Shown here: positions 12,601-14,965 of the stretch, in pieces
Numbering within the stretch: the stretch's first letter is position 1
How the letters are laid out: every line of letters begins with the position of its first letter
Notes under the pieces: model-generated
What the model saw: only the letters and a program-made list of their open reading frames with translations
Databases searched by the model: none
What the model was told of the DNA's origin: nothing
NCBI GenBank assembly: GCA_016872875.1
Contig: VGYW01000189.1
Span: 1-15,374, forward strand
Source of the DNA: Planctomycetota bacterium
Lineage (GTDB): Bacteria > Planctomycetota > PUPC01 > DSUN01
Direction: 5' to 3'
Length of the DNA: 15,374 bases
Position numbers and translations under genes: made by a program

Positions 12601-14959
12601 CGTCCACGCCTTCTTCGCCGAAGAGCGGGAAGTGGAGCTCTTCGGCGCCGTATTCCTGTCGGAAGAAGAGGCGGAAGGCGTGCTTGGGGTTGTTCCCGCT
12701 GCGGCTGTAGCCGCCGCGGATGCGGAGGCCCGCGTTGATCTGGAAGCCGGGGGTGCCGTCGGGGTTGATGAGCTCGAGGGAGGCCGGCCGCTCCCAGGCC
12801 GCCCCCTCCTGCGCGGCGTTGACGTAGATGCCCGTGGAGGCGTTGAAGAGGTTGGCCACGTCCGTGACGATTGACATGGTGGGGATCGAGGTCAGCGCGC
12901 TCCGCAGTTGCGGGCCCCACGTCGGGTTGTTCACGATGTCGGGGTCCATCCCGTAGTCGAGTATCTGGCCGTTGACCGGGCCGACGGGCCAGCCGGCTGG
13001 CGGGGCGCCGGTGGGGCTCTGGGTGAGGACGTCGGCCAGGAAGAGATATGTCCGCGTGCCCACGGGGGCGCTGACGAAACCCGTCCTGAAGGCCGCGGCG
13101 CGCAGCACCGTGGTGCCGGTGATGTTGAGCGGGGCGGAGTAGACGTTGCCCGTGGTGGCGGTGGGCGTGGAGCCGTCGGTGGTGTAGCGGACTTGCGCCC
13201 CGGCGGTCGCCGTGCTGAGGGTGACGCTGAACGGGGCGTTGAAGAAGCCGTGGTCCTGGCTGAACGCCACGTCGCCCACGCGGGCGTAGTAGTTGGCCGA
13301 GTTGGCGCCCCCGGGCGTGGGCGTGGCGAAGTAGTGCTCGGTCAGCCCCAAGAGGTCAACGTCCACCAGCTCGGGCAGGATGAGGAACTTCTGGCTGTCC
13401 TTCGCGACGTTGAGGCCGTGGATGGCCAGGACGTTCTGGCCGGCCTGGATGAGGCCGAGGTGGCCGGAGGCGTCCATCGTCTCGGTGGCGAGGGCGGCCG
13501 CTCCCTCGTGGGTGGCTGTGGCCGTGGAGTTCCAGGCGAGCGAGGCGGGGGCGTTGCGCCGCGCGACCTCGGTGCCGTTGAGGTAGGCCACGAACCCGTC
13601 GTCGTAGTTCATCCGCAGGGTCAGCGAGTCGAGCTGGGCGGGGTCTGCGACGTCGAACGGCACGCGGATGAAGGCTGAGGCGTTGACGTCGTACATCTGG
13701 GTGCGGACGTCGGTGCCGATGAGCGCGCCGTAGCCTGAGCTGGGCGTGGAGGAGACGTAGTCGGCCTCGGCGGCGAGCCCCCCCGCAGCCGTGTTGCCCA
13801 CGAGGGCGAAGTTCGTGCCGTTCCAGACGGTGAAGCTGCCCTGTGCGGCGAAGAGCTCGAGGCCCGAGCCGCCGCCGCGCTCGTAGAAGACCAGCTCGGC
13901 CTGGTACTTGCCGGCGGCGGGGAAGTTGAAGACGCCGAGGGTGTCGGCCGGGCCGCGGGGGTTGGCGAACGAGATGGTGTCGCTGCCGGCCGGCGTGGAC
14001 GAGTTCGTCACAAGGGTCGTCGTGGCGCCCGCGATGGTGAGGCGGAAGCCGTCGTCGCTGTTCACCCCAAAGGTCCAGAGGCCGGCGGCGGGAATCGTCA
14101 CCCAGGCGGTCCCGCGCACGACGAAGTCGTTTGCATCCTGGTTGATGAAGAGGCCGGGGAAGGTCCTGTCGTTCCCCACGTAGTGGCCGTAGCCGCCGGT
14201 GTTGAAGTAGTTGACGAATGGGGCGTTCTCGGAGGCCACCCAGCTCTGCTGCGCGGGATTGGCGATGACGCCCTCGGCGGCGGCCAGGCTGCCGACCAGG
14301 ATGTTCGCCTTGTAGTTCCAGACGGCGAGCCCGGGGACGAACTTCTGGTAGCCCACGCCGGTCGTGCCCGCGAGCCAGCCGGCGGCATCGAAGCCGGGCA
14401 GGGTCCACGACAGCCCCAAGGCGTCGCTCGCCGGGATGAGCGTCCTGCTCGGGGCGGCGGCGGGCACGAGGGTGGTGGTGCTGACCTCCTGGCCCAGGCC
14501 GTAGGACATGTCGGCGTATTGCTGGGGGAAGGCGGGCGCGAACTCGCCCTCGACCGTCGTGCCGTCGGGTCGGACGAGGCCGAGGTACTCCCCGTCGCCG
14601 CTGAGGCTGAAGTTGGTGTGGAGCTCTTCGCCTGGCGCCCTGCGGTTCTTGCCCGAGGCGAAGACCAGCAGGTCGCCCTCGGGGCGGAGCTCGATGCTCG
14701 GAAACCTCCACTTCGTCAGGTTCGTCGCACGGTCGGTCAAGTACCAGCCGCCGAGGTCAACAATCTCCGTGCCCGCGTTGTGAATCTCGATCCAGTCCGA
14801 ATAGTCGCCATCCTCGTCGGCGATGGTCGTGTCGTTGATCGCCATGAACTCGCTGATGTAGAGGCTGCCGGTGAGGAGGATGCGCGGCTCGAGGCCCTCC
14901 AGGCGGAGACAGGCCCGGGGGGATTTCCGATTCTTGATTTTCGATTTCTGATTGTGCAT
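1..14959 (-). CDS. Giant multidomain surface/secreted protein with LEPR-XLL start, CotH-like and lamin-tail domains (3' end outside window)
   Basis: One reading frame with no stop from ATG 14959 to the left edge, at least 4,986 residues; I translated it completely. The N-terminus carries LEGLEPRILLTG at residues 20-31, a LEPR-XLL-type sorting motif. Modules follow in this order: LTD1 (32-152), PA14-like (247-386), beta-sandwich (387-540), chitobiase-like (547-646), CotH1 (667-1106), chitobiase-like (1107-1204), LTD2 (1205-1380), Ig-like (1387-1500), CotH2 (1515-1870), beta-sandwich (1940-2110), beta-helix (2160-2545), Ig-like (2547-2640), LTD3-6 (2640-3240), Ig-like (3247-3380), CotH3 (3400-3800), Fn3 (3805-3905), LTD7-9 (3910-4398), Fn3 and SbsA-like Ig (4402-4588), ConA-like (4587-4762), Ig/cadherin-like (4763 onward). 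The start is well fixed: an in-frame TGA lies three codons upstream, and no other ATG, GTG or TTG precedes the LEPR motif. I see no Shine-Dalgarno site. Only four cysteines are present, as expected outside the cell. Its cellular role is unknown; display, adhesion or surface modification are guesses. Domain borders are approximate. Confidence 0.95.
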   Translation of the reverse strand, partial: MHNQKSKIKNRKSPRACLRLEGLEPRILLTGSLYISEFMAINDTTIADEDGDYSDWIEIHNAGTEIVDLGGWYLTDRATNLTKWRFPSIELRPEGDLLVFASGKNRRAPGEELHTNFSLSGDGEYLGLVRPDGTTVEGEFAPAFPQQYADMSYGLGQEVSTTTLVPAAAPSRTLIPASDALGLSWTLPGFDAAGWLAGTTGVGYQKFVPGLAVWNYKANILVGSLAAAEGVIANPAQQSWVASENAPFVNYFNTGGYGHYVGNDRTFPGLFINQDANDFVVRGTAWVTIPAAGLWTFGVNSDDGFRLTIAGATTTLVTNSSTPAGSDTISFANPRGPADTLGVFNFPAAGKYQAELVFYERGGGSGLELFAAQGSFTVWNGTNFALVGNTAAGGLAAEADYVSSTPSSGYGALIGTDVRTQMYDVNASAFIRVPFDVADPAQLDSLTLRMNYDDGFVAYLNGTEVARRNAPASLAWNSTATATHEGAAALATETMDASGHLGLIQAGQNVLAIHGLNVAKDSQKFLILPELVDVDLLGLTEHYFATPTPGGANSANYYARVGDVAFSQDHGFFNAPFSVTLSTATAGAQVRYTTDGSTPTATTGNVYSAPLNITGTTVLRAAAFRTGFVSAPVGTRTYLFLADVLTQSPTGAPPAGWPVGPVNGQILDYGMDPDIVNNPTWGPQLRSALTSIPTMSIVTDVANLFNASTGIYVNAAQEGAAWERPASLELINPDGTPGFQINAGLRIRGGYSRSGNNPKHAFRLFFRQEYGAEELHFPLFGEEGVDEFDCVDLRTAQNYSWSFGGDPNNNMVAEVFSRDAQREMGDPYTRSRFYHLYVNGQYWGLYQSQERSEASFGESYLGGDKDNFDTIKVEAGPYTIGATDGNMNAWTDLYNQAKAGLSSLAAYYRIQGLNPDGTRNPAYPVLVDVDNLINYMLAILYGGNLDAPISNFLGNNSPNNWFGIRDRTGERGFAFFAHDAEHTLLNVNENRNGPWPAGNTDILKSSPQWLHQQLMYNPEYRLRFADQVQRTFFNGGIFSPEGAAALFMERANEIQLAIIAESARWGDSKVATPLTKTNWLNAVSRVVNTYMPQRTAIVLNQFRNTTLAGGTPAPLYPSVAAPTFNSTGGDVADGFLLTMSAPAGTIYYTLDGSDPRLVGGAVAPGALAYTDPIPLSESGIVRARVLSGSTWSAVTEATFVIGVRPDVQITEIMYHPSSNLASEEYIEIRNAGASTVSTGGWRFAQGPVFSFPNTTIAPGGYLVVAANLAAFQAKYPTVAKVVAGWQGTLSDRAETIELVDGSAATLDKVTYGTDGDWATRARGPLDYGHQGWVWSALHNGGGSSLELVNLALPADYGQNWAASSTAQGTPGAANSAASTDIAPIILDVAHLPAIPRSTDPVIVTARLLDDGGTGFQPVATLWYRVDGQPAFASVSMLDDGDHGDGEAGDGVFGAVLPPQADGAVVEFYVVAADATGHTRTWPAPVQPAGTQSANLLYQVDDTFDPSVAWVPGSQPIYRLIMTEAERAELAEIGNGGGGEERSNAQMNGTFIALDGTGVGVRYLAGVRNTGRGTRLGPPNNYYVAFTGDAPWRDATALTINSRYAYLQTLGNAAYAVAGLPYLEAQPVQVLVNGADLALPGSPMFGSYAALEAAGSAFALSHFPDDAAGNLYAAFRTDDLSQEADLRYEGASPAAYQDTYFKQTNQDANDWSDLVNMLNLLNNAPDATYYAQVSQVVNVQQWVRYLAFDTLMGDYRAGLNRGIGNDFYLYRGTADTRFVLVPYELDALLGQGEAAGSTDQGIFTFSGVDGLNRFLNQKDILPLYYAALLDLIETVYNPQVMNPLIDQVTAGLGGTGFHPVAAAMKQFVVDRTAAVLSQIPQAFTIQSPLPVVNGYPRTASATTSLSGAADVANTRSVTVNGVVGSWNAKTGQWTDSAPTGTQPVTLLPRGSVWRYLDNGSNQGTAWSQPGFNDAAWKSGAAHLGYGDGDEATVVNYGPDPNNKYITTYFRTTFNVANPSQLTGLTLRMVRDDGAAVYINGMDAPRDGLAAGAAYNTLATITVGGADETTFFTYTISPSLLVAGTNTVAVEIHQCAVNSTDISFDLELEGTVPVGGTSIPLLPGINRLRVETFDGPNGTGNRLTTGTVDVWYDDPWATFAGGHITGDITLTAAGGPYRIAGDLIVDPGVTFTVQPGTTLFFEAGTELTVQGRLVAEGSGYDLVRFTRLPGGGAWDGLQFSNTLADNRLTNAVVEWAVTDNGMVGLDNSNLLIDNVVFDHSERRRIRSVDSALIVRNSTFTDLFGAGEEPTTDGLSEHIWISGTGVSPVVIQGNTFGLLKGHNDAIELTWIGGTGLWPVSILDNLFLGGGSNALNLWIGGTGLWPVTIEGNVFAHFHKDQWNLAPGHSNALSAGGGHDYVVVRNAFYDVDHAAFVYDDSFLTFANDTVSEADLAAIYFDLAGQTASPGRGARVDGVIFDNSPLVFDQVLPATDLTVNRSVLPAQWHAYGTGNTAESARLLIADYGLRIADYELAPGSPAIGTGPNGLDMGANVPAGASIAGEPPALTSATSATLTVGGPDLYGYKWRLNGGAWSAELAVTQPIQLAGLANGAYTVQVIGKNSAGVWQAEANATSSLTWTVNGALARVRINEVLADNRAAVEHNGAFPDLIELVNDGAVAVDLGGMGLSDRADDPAEFVFPAGTTLLPGQYLVLYADDLGFALNAQGEGLFLFASGGALLDSVEFGLQVPDLSIGRVGHSQDWALTLPTFGAANVAARTGDPATLTINEWFTDGDVVFADDFIELHNPDPLPVALGGLFLTDKPGPQPTKHQIAPLSFVAGDGFAVFIADDDEAAGPDHLGFKLNPNQGLLGLSSAGLPPVYLNQTTDVSQGRLPDGAGSPYPFFAIPTPGLSNGTAITPNTQALMDDLRITEVMFNPPGGADHEFIELQNTGSTTLSLGGVRLSGGVEFVFPALDLAPGEFIVAVGDLATFQEHYGIGPRVAGAFQGDLDNAGEEIVLQLPDPFDAAVLRFDYDDDWYPSADGDGHSLVVRDASRVTRHDWGERDSWRPSLFHGGSPGAPDSGLATGQIAINELHYAPPVKTDLVEFVEIHSRAATDTDLSGWSLSDAVQFTFPAGSLLPAGGYVVVAQDPAAFQARFGFTPLGPFTGRLDNGGEQVVLRNALGQKVDAVDYGDGFPWPVSGTGVPPVGASIELLNPALDNGLGASWRPSLAGPTPGAQNSVYATSFAPFIHEVAAASLPRSGQPVVITAQATSLSPSLSLSLSLSLSLHYQLVDPGSYIGLSDPEYAANWTPLAMHDDGLGADEVAGDGIWTVELPAALAANRRLVRYRIIAQDTALASTTAPHAEDPQPNFAYFVYDGVPAWSGAIEPGSPDPARSTPTTYDAATMGSVPAYHLLAKKPDVEAAQWLSGYAGDAYPWLGTLVYDGVVYDHIRFQAGGDAWRYATGKNAWAFDLNRSHELKIEDEDDDEDEWGTLDLSPAIQQADTGYRGEQGLFQALGCRLFDLAGVPASNTAWAQLRVIDEAAASGATQYDGDFWGLYLAVERPDGSFLDAHGLPDGNLYAMEAWSGELANQGHSAATDGSDLSAFISAYTTTTPSDQWWRDNFDLDGYYSFRAILEAIHNYDVGDGRNYFYYLNPNTGLWSILPGDLTLTWADTMPGDGSEPFASRILTRPAFALDYQNRLREIRDLLFNTDQGYELIDELAGVIEDIAGADRAMWDFNPIMASSYVDPAKAGQGHFYEATGGTPVPPGFPGMVQLLKDYVAARTGWIDTHLLNDPLIPDTPTVTSLAPPEFPSDQLSFRASAYGGSAPFAAMEWRLGEVGAGRYEITQLWTSGELTAYQSDITVPEGAVESGHTYRVRVRFKDATGRWSHWSEPVEFEVSKPFDALADQLRVTEIMYHPKEADPPSPYVENDFEFIELKNIGPTPLDLQGFQFTKGITFIFPQLVLAPGSHVVVVSNLDAFESRYGTGGITVAGEFSGSLSNAGEEINLKGPLGERIADFDYADSWHPLTDGDGFSLVPVSDTADIEDWDRRRGWRTSSLPGGSPGADDPGLPPGAVVINELLSHTDQAIGDWLELHNTTASPIDISGWFLSDDAADLTKYQIQPGIVIPAGGYIVFNQTNHFGNAAAPGVRVAFAFSEFGENAFLTSNGLAGEPGGYREAVAFGAADREVPFGRHAISTGDAHFVAMSAATMGAANAYPRVGPVVINEIYYHPPTAGGHEFIELRNTTAAPVPLYDPANPDNRWKLEDAVQFRFPATTVLPANGYLLVVGIDPATFRTTYGVPAGVQIFGPYVGALANEGDDVLLYRPGGPEGTGYVPYVLADRVDYNDKTPWPEEADGDGSALARRDITLYGNDPDTWRASNLGGTPGAANRLLDATAPSAPSNLNAIAVTNSRIDLTWSAAADPDTGVAFYRVYRDGVVRQTTAQTSFSDTGLAEALSYAYQVAAVNGDGVESALTSVLMATPRPSLLSASALDTTHVTATFGKPVTEASAEAIANYAITFGGTGVSPVIGAALQDDGRSVNLVLSATLSEGVLYTLTVNNVRDAAGNAVAPNSQLAFTYTAWLSQDIGAVGAAGTTQLLSGVFTVRGSGAGIGGYGDEFRLVYKPLSGDGEIVARVVSLDVGEAGAMIRGSLAPEAPFALAALTPQAGSLSHRSYAGEAAADTTLGQGPAPYWVKLVRTGNTVTSYVSPNGTAWTAVGSAGFSPYLVAYVGLAVTSNNDGTLATAVFDNVAVTPHEPPAIVLASPATDIQVKQGRTVTIGWTDIDADDDAEISLALDPDDTAAPWDDADHTWLAQGLRENPDGANDQLLWNVGLTPPGTYTLWARIDDGNHAPVHSRAVGRVTILPNSPPTLTTVAPLAGGIEDTDFTISYAALLAASNAADADGDPLSFRLEAVTSGTLTKGGLPVVPSITLLSAGESLVWHPAANANGTLQAFTVRAWDGQAASASPVTVNVQVAAVN
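674..1201 (-). other. Concanavalin-like (DUF1349-like) domain
   Basis: Residues about 4587-4762. It reads AWLSQDIGAVGAAGTTQLLS, YKPLSGDGEIVARVVSLDVG, EAGAMIRGSLAPEAPFALAA, PAPYWVKLVRTGNTVTSYVS and TLATAVFDNVAVTP. The order 'D-I-G ... G-D-G-x-x-x-A-R-V ... M-I-R ... W-x-x-L-x-R ... F-D-N-V' is typical of these glycan-associated jelly rolls. A variant palindrome copy sits in a loop near residues 4670-4678. Confidence 0.78.
925..949. repeat. Dispersed palindrome, variant copy
   Basis: ACAGGCT-TCC-AGCCTGT (931-947) with flank GGTGGG rather than GGTGGC. It lies inside the giant gene and is read as PQAGSLSH, a different phase from all other copies. Confidence 0.75.
1196..1756 (-). other. Fn3 plus SbsA-like Ig domain
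   Basis: Residues 4402-4588. The Fn3 part reads APSNLNAIAVTNSRIDLTWS, FYRVYRDGVV, YAYQVAAVNGDGVES. The Ig part reads SASALDTTHVTATFGKPVTE, DDGRSVNLVLSATLSEGVLY and VRDAAGNAVAPNSQ, the pattern of SbsA-type (Big_5) Ig domains. A palindrome copy interrupts the latter after NYAITF. Confidence 0.8.
1358..1381. repeat. Dispersed palindrome, in-frame copy
   Basis: CACAGGCG-AGA-CGCCTGTG followed by CCACC. On the coding strand it reads GGTGVSPV, in a loop of the SbsA-like Ig domain. Confidence 0.85.
1766..3232 (-). other. Tandem lamin-tail block LTD7-LTD9
   Basis: Residues about 3910-4398, three LTDs in a row. LTD7 opens LRVTEIMYHPKEADP and exits GWRTSSLPGGSPGADD. LTD8 opens VVINELLSHTDQAIGDWLEL and exits MSAATMGAANAY. 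LTD9 opens VVINEIYYHPPTAGGHEFIE and exits DTWRASNLGGTPGAANR. Each has the central GGYxVxx strand (or its equivalent). No repeat insertion is seen in this block. Confidence 0.85.
3560..4762 (-). other. CotH kinase-like domain 3
   Basis: Residues about 3400-3800. It contains VVYDHIRFQAGGDAWRYATG then KNAWAFDLNRSH, an acidic run IEDEDDDEDEWG, QYDGDFWGLYLAVERPDGSF, and RNYFYYLNPNTGLWSILPGD (residues 3648-3667) followed by LTLTWADTM. In related proteins the last motif is usually P-W-D-L-D-L-T-W; here it is P-G-D-L-T-L-T-W, so Trp and the second Asp are changed while Asp3667 remains. The Ig-like domain before it (residues 3247-3380) carries the Leu-Ser hexamer array; an Fn3-like domain follows. Confidence 0.8.
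3654..3678. repeat. Dispersed palindrome, inverted copy
   Basis: GGTGG plus CACAGGCG-TCC-CGCCTGTG (3659-3677). The flank shows the opposite orientation to most copies. It is still in the same codon phase and reads TGGTPVP near the C-terminal end of CotH3. Confidence 0.85.
5102..5150. repeat. Hexamer array encoding a Leu-Ser run
   Basis: Repeated GAGTGA/AAGTGA units decaying to GAGAGGGAA. On the coding strand it gives SLSPSLSLSLSLSLSLSL (residues 3271-3286 and flanks), in the Ig-like domain before CotH3. The simple repeat could vary in length by slippage; steps of six bases keep the frame. Confidence 0.88.
5345..5367. repeat. Dispersed palindrome, in-frame copy in LTD6
   Basis: CACAGGCG-GGA-CGCCTGTG plus CCAC. 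It reads SGTGVPPVG, exactly where the other long LTDs have an ADGDG-type loop. Confidence 0.85.
5791..5818. repeat. Heptamer tandem array (CGTGACG), three exact units plus one variant
   Basis: CGTGACG three times and then CGTCCCG. On the coding strand it reads DASRVTRHD within LTD5, just before the WGERDSWRPS exit segment. Confidence 0.85.
7377..7411. repeat. Heptamer tandem array (TAATCCG/CAATCCG), five units
   Basis: Five 7-base units: TAATCCG, CAATCCG, TAATCCG, TAATCCG, CAATCAG. The array is AT-richer than its surroundings. On the coding strand it reads LLIADYGLRIADYEL without a stop, near the end of the beta-helix. Confidence 0.88.
7811..7840. repeat. Dispersed palindrome, beta-helix copy 1
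   Basis: CACAGGCC-AGA-GGCCTGTG, then CCACCAATCCA. It is identical over 30 bases to the copy at 7892-7921, and reads WIGGTGLWPV in the beta-helix. Confidence 0.9.
7892..7921. repeat. Dispersed palindrome, beta-helix copy 2
   Basis: The same 30 bases as 7811-7840, shifted by 81 bases (27 residues). It reads WIGGTGLWPV. Confidence 0.9.
7982..8011. repeat. Dispersed palindrome, beta-helix copy 3
   Basis: CACAGGCG-AGA-CGCCTGTG, then CCACTGATCCA, 90 bases (30 residues) from copy 2. It reads WISGTGVSPV. Confidence 0.88.
8630..9142 (-). other. Beta-sandwich module between CotH2 and the beta-helix
   Basis: Residues about 1940-2110. It has PRGSVWRYLDNGSNQGTAWS, QPGFNDAAWKSGAAHLGYGD and LRMVRDDGAAVYINGMD. 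This is the same module type found after LTD1 (LRMNYDDGFVAYLNG), usual in PVC LTD/CotH proteins. Such modules resemble galactose-binding or jelly-roll folds; the ligand is unknown. Confidence 0.65.
9350..10417 (-). other. CotH kinase-like domain 2 (diverged)
   Basis: Residues about 1515-1870. It begins PIYRLIMTEAERAEL, has VRYLAGVRNTGRGTRLGPPN then NYYVAF, VQVLVNG, and FYLYRGTADTRFVLVPYELD (residues 1766-1785) followed by ALLG. The fold and order match the CotH family. In my reading the usual Lys after the RG motif is replaced (PPNNYY), and the first acidic residue of the 'P-Y-D-L-D' motif is Glu1783. It may be a weak or inactive kinase. Confidence is moderate for the domain and low for the activity statement. 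Confidence 0.7.
9383..9406. repeat. Dispersed palindrome, in-frame copy with one arm mismatch
   Basis: CACAGGGT-GGA-AGCCTGTG plus CCACC. One arm base breaks the palindrome. It reads GGTGFHPV in the C-terminal region of CotH2. Confidence 0.82.
10706..10729. repeat. Dispersed palindrome, in-frame copy
   Basis: CACAGGCT-GGA-AGCCTGTG plus CCACC. It reads GGTGFQPV between DD and ATLWYRVDG in the Ig-like domain before CotH2. Confidence 0.88.
10820..11347 (-). other. Lamin-tail domain 2 (LTD2)
   Basis: Residues 1205-1380. It opens VQITEIMYHPSS and EEYIEIRNAG, continues GGYLVVAANLAAFQAKYP, and ends with NWAASSTAQGTPGAANSA, the 'W-x-x-S-x-x-x-G-T-P-G-x-x-N' exit motif. It is followed at residues 1387-1500 by an Ig-like domain (ATLWYRVDG, VVEFYVVAAD) that carries a palindrome copy. 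Confidence 0.85.
11348..11641 (-). other. Chitobiase C-terminal-like domain 2
   Basis: Residues 1107-1204. It shows FLLTMSAPAGTIYYTLDGSD (P follows) and PIPLSESGIVRARVLSGSTW, the same fold type as the domain before CotH1. CotH1 is therefore flanked on both sides by this module. Confidence 0.75.
11642..12961 (-). other. CotH kinase-like domain 1
   Basis: Residues about 667-1106. The N-terminal glycine-rich part has GLRIRGGYSRSGNNPKHAFR (residues 744-763) and then FRQEYG. The middle has FYHLYVNGQYWGLY (residues 833-846) and VDVDNLINYMLAI (927-939). The motif FAFFAHDAEHTLL (973-985) resembles the 'W-D-x-E' acidic motif of CotH kinases. CotH proteins are atypical protein kinases that phosphorylate spore-coat proteins in Bacillus. 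This copy keeps the expected Lys759 and Asp979. The residue assignments are by family pattern, not structure. Confidence 0.82.
13022..13321 (-). other. Chitobiase/beta-hexosaminidase C-terminal-like domain 1
   Basis: Residues 547-646. It contains APFSVTLSTATAGAQVRYTT followed by DGSTPT and then TTVLRAAAFRTG, the hallmark 'Y-T-x-D-G-(S/T)-x-P' of CHB_HEX_C-type domains. It sits directly before CotH1, an arrangement common in this family of proteins. Confidence 0.8.
13802..14221 (-). other. PA14-like module
   Basis: Residues about 247-386. The key stretch is WVTIPAAGLWTFGVNSDDGF (residues 286-305), followed by FPAAGKYQAELVFYERGGGS. The pattern 'aG-x-(W/Y)-x-F-x-x-x-S-D-D-G-x-x-L' is diagnostic of PA14, which often binds carbohydrate. 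A beta-sandwich with MNYDDGFVAYLNGTEVARRN follows at residues 387-540 (about 13342-13801). Confidence 0.75.
14504..14866 (-). other. Lamin-tail domain 1 (LTD1)
   Basis: Residues 32-152. It starts SLYISEFMAIN and has the aspartate-rich EDGDYSDWIEIHNAG, then VDLGGWYLTD and KWRFPSIELRPEGDLLVFAS, ending near QYADMSYG. This is the long LTD variant that commonly opens CotH-containing PVC proteins. LTDs are Ig-like folds; in bacteria they occur on secreted or surface proteins and are thought to bind or scaffold. Confidence 0.85.
14870..14908 (-). other. LEPR-XLL-type N-terminal sorting motif of the giant protein
   Basis: Residues 18-30 read LRLEGLEPRILLT, preceded by a basic stretch with five Lys and three Arg in residues 1-19. 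This matches the LEPR-XLL (L-E-P-R-x-L-L) motif seen at the N-termini of very large extracellular proteins in planctomycetes and some other bacteria, and resembles the planctomycete-extracellular N-terminal motif. No classical long hydrophobic signal peptide follows, which agrees with a non-Sec route. The export route itself is inferred from the family and the HlyD neighbour. Confidence 0.85.
14922..14956. repeat. Heptamer tandem array (GATTNNN) directly after the giant gene's start codon
   Basis: Five units, each starting GATT: GATTTCC, GATTCTT, GATTTTC, GATTTCT, GATTGTG. The unit next to the gene start abuts the ATG (14957-14959). It encodes residues 2 to 13 (HNQKSKIKNRKS). It forms most of the AT-rich island at the gene junction. 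Confidence 0.85.
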
Positions 14960-14965
14960 GGAAAA

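Noticed and set aside
10973..12874. A 633-codon open frame on the plus strand
   Set aside because: Antisense to CotH1 and its neighbours; the same low-complexity composition and no domain.
13356..14711. A 451-codon open frame on the minus strand
   Set aside because: It is on the right strand but shifted from the true frame. It is Arg/His/Pro-rich, whereas the true frame shows LTD, PA14 and DDG motifs over the same bases.
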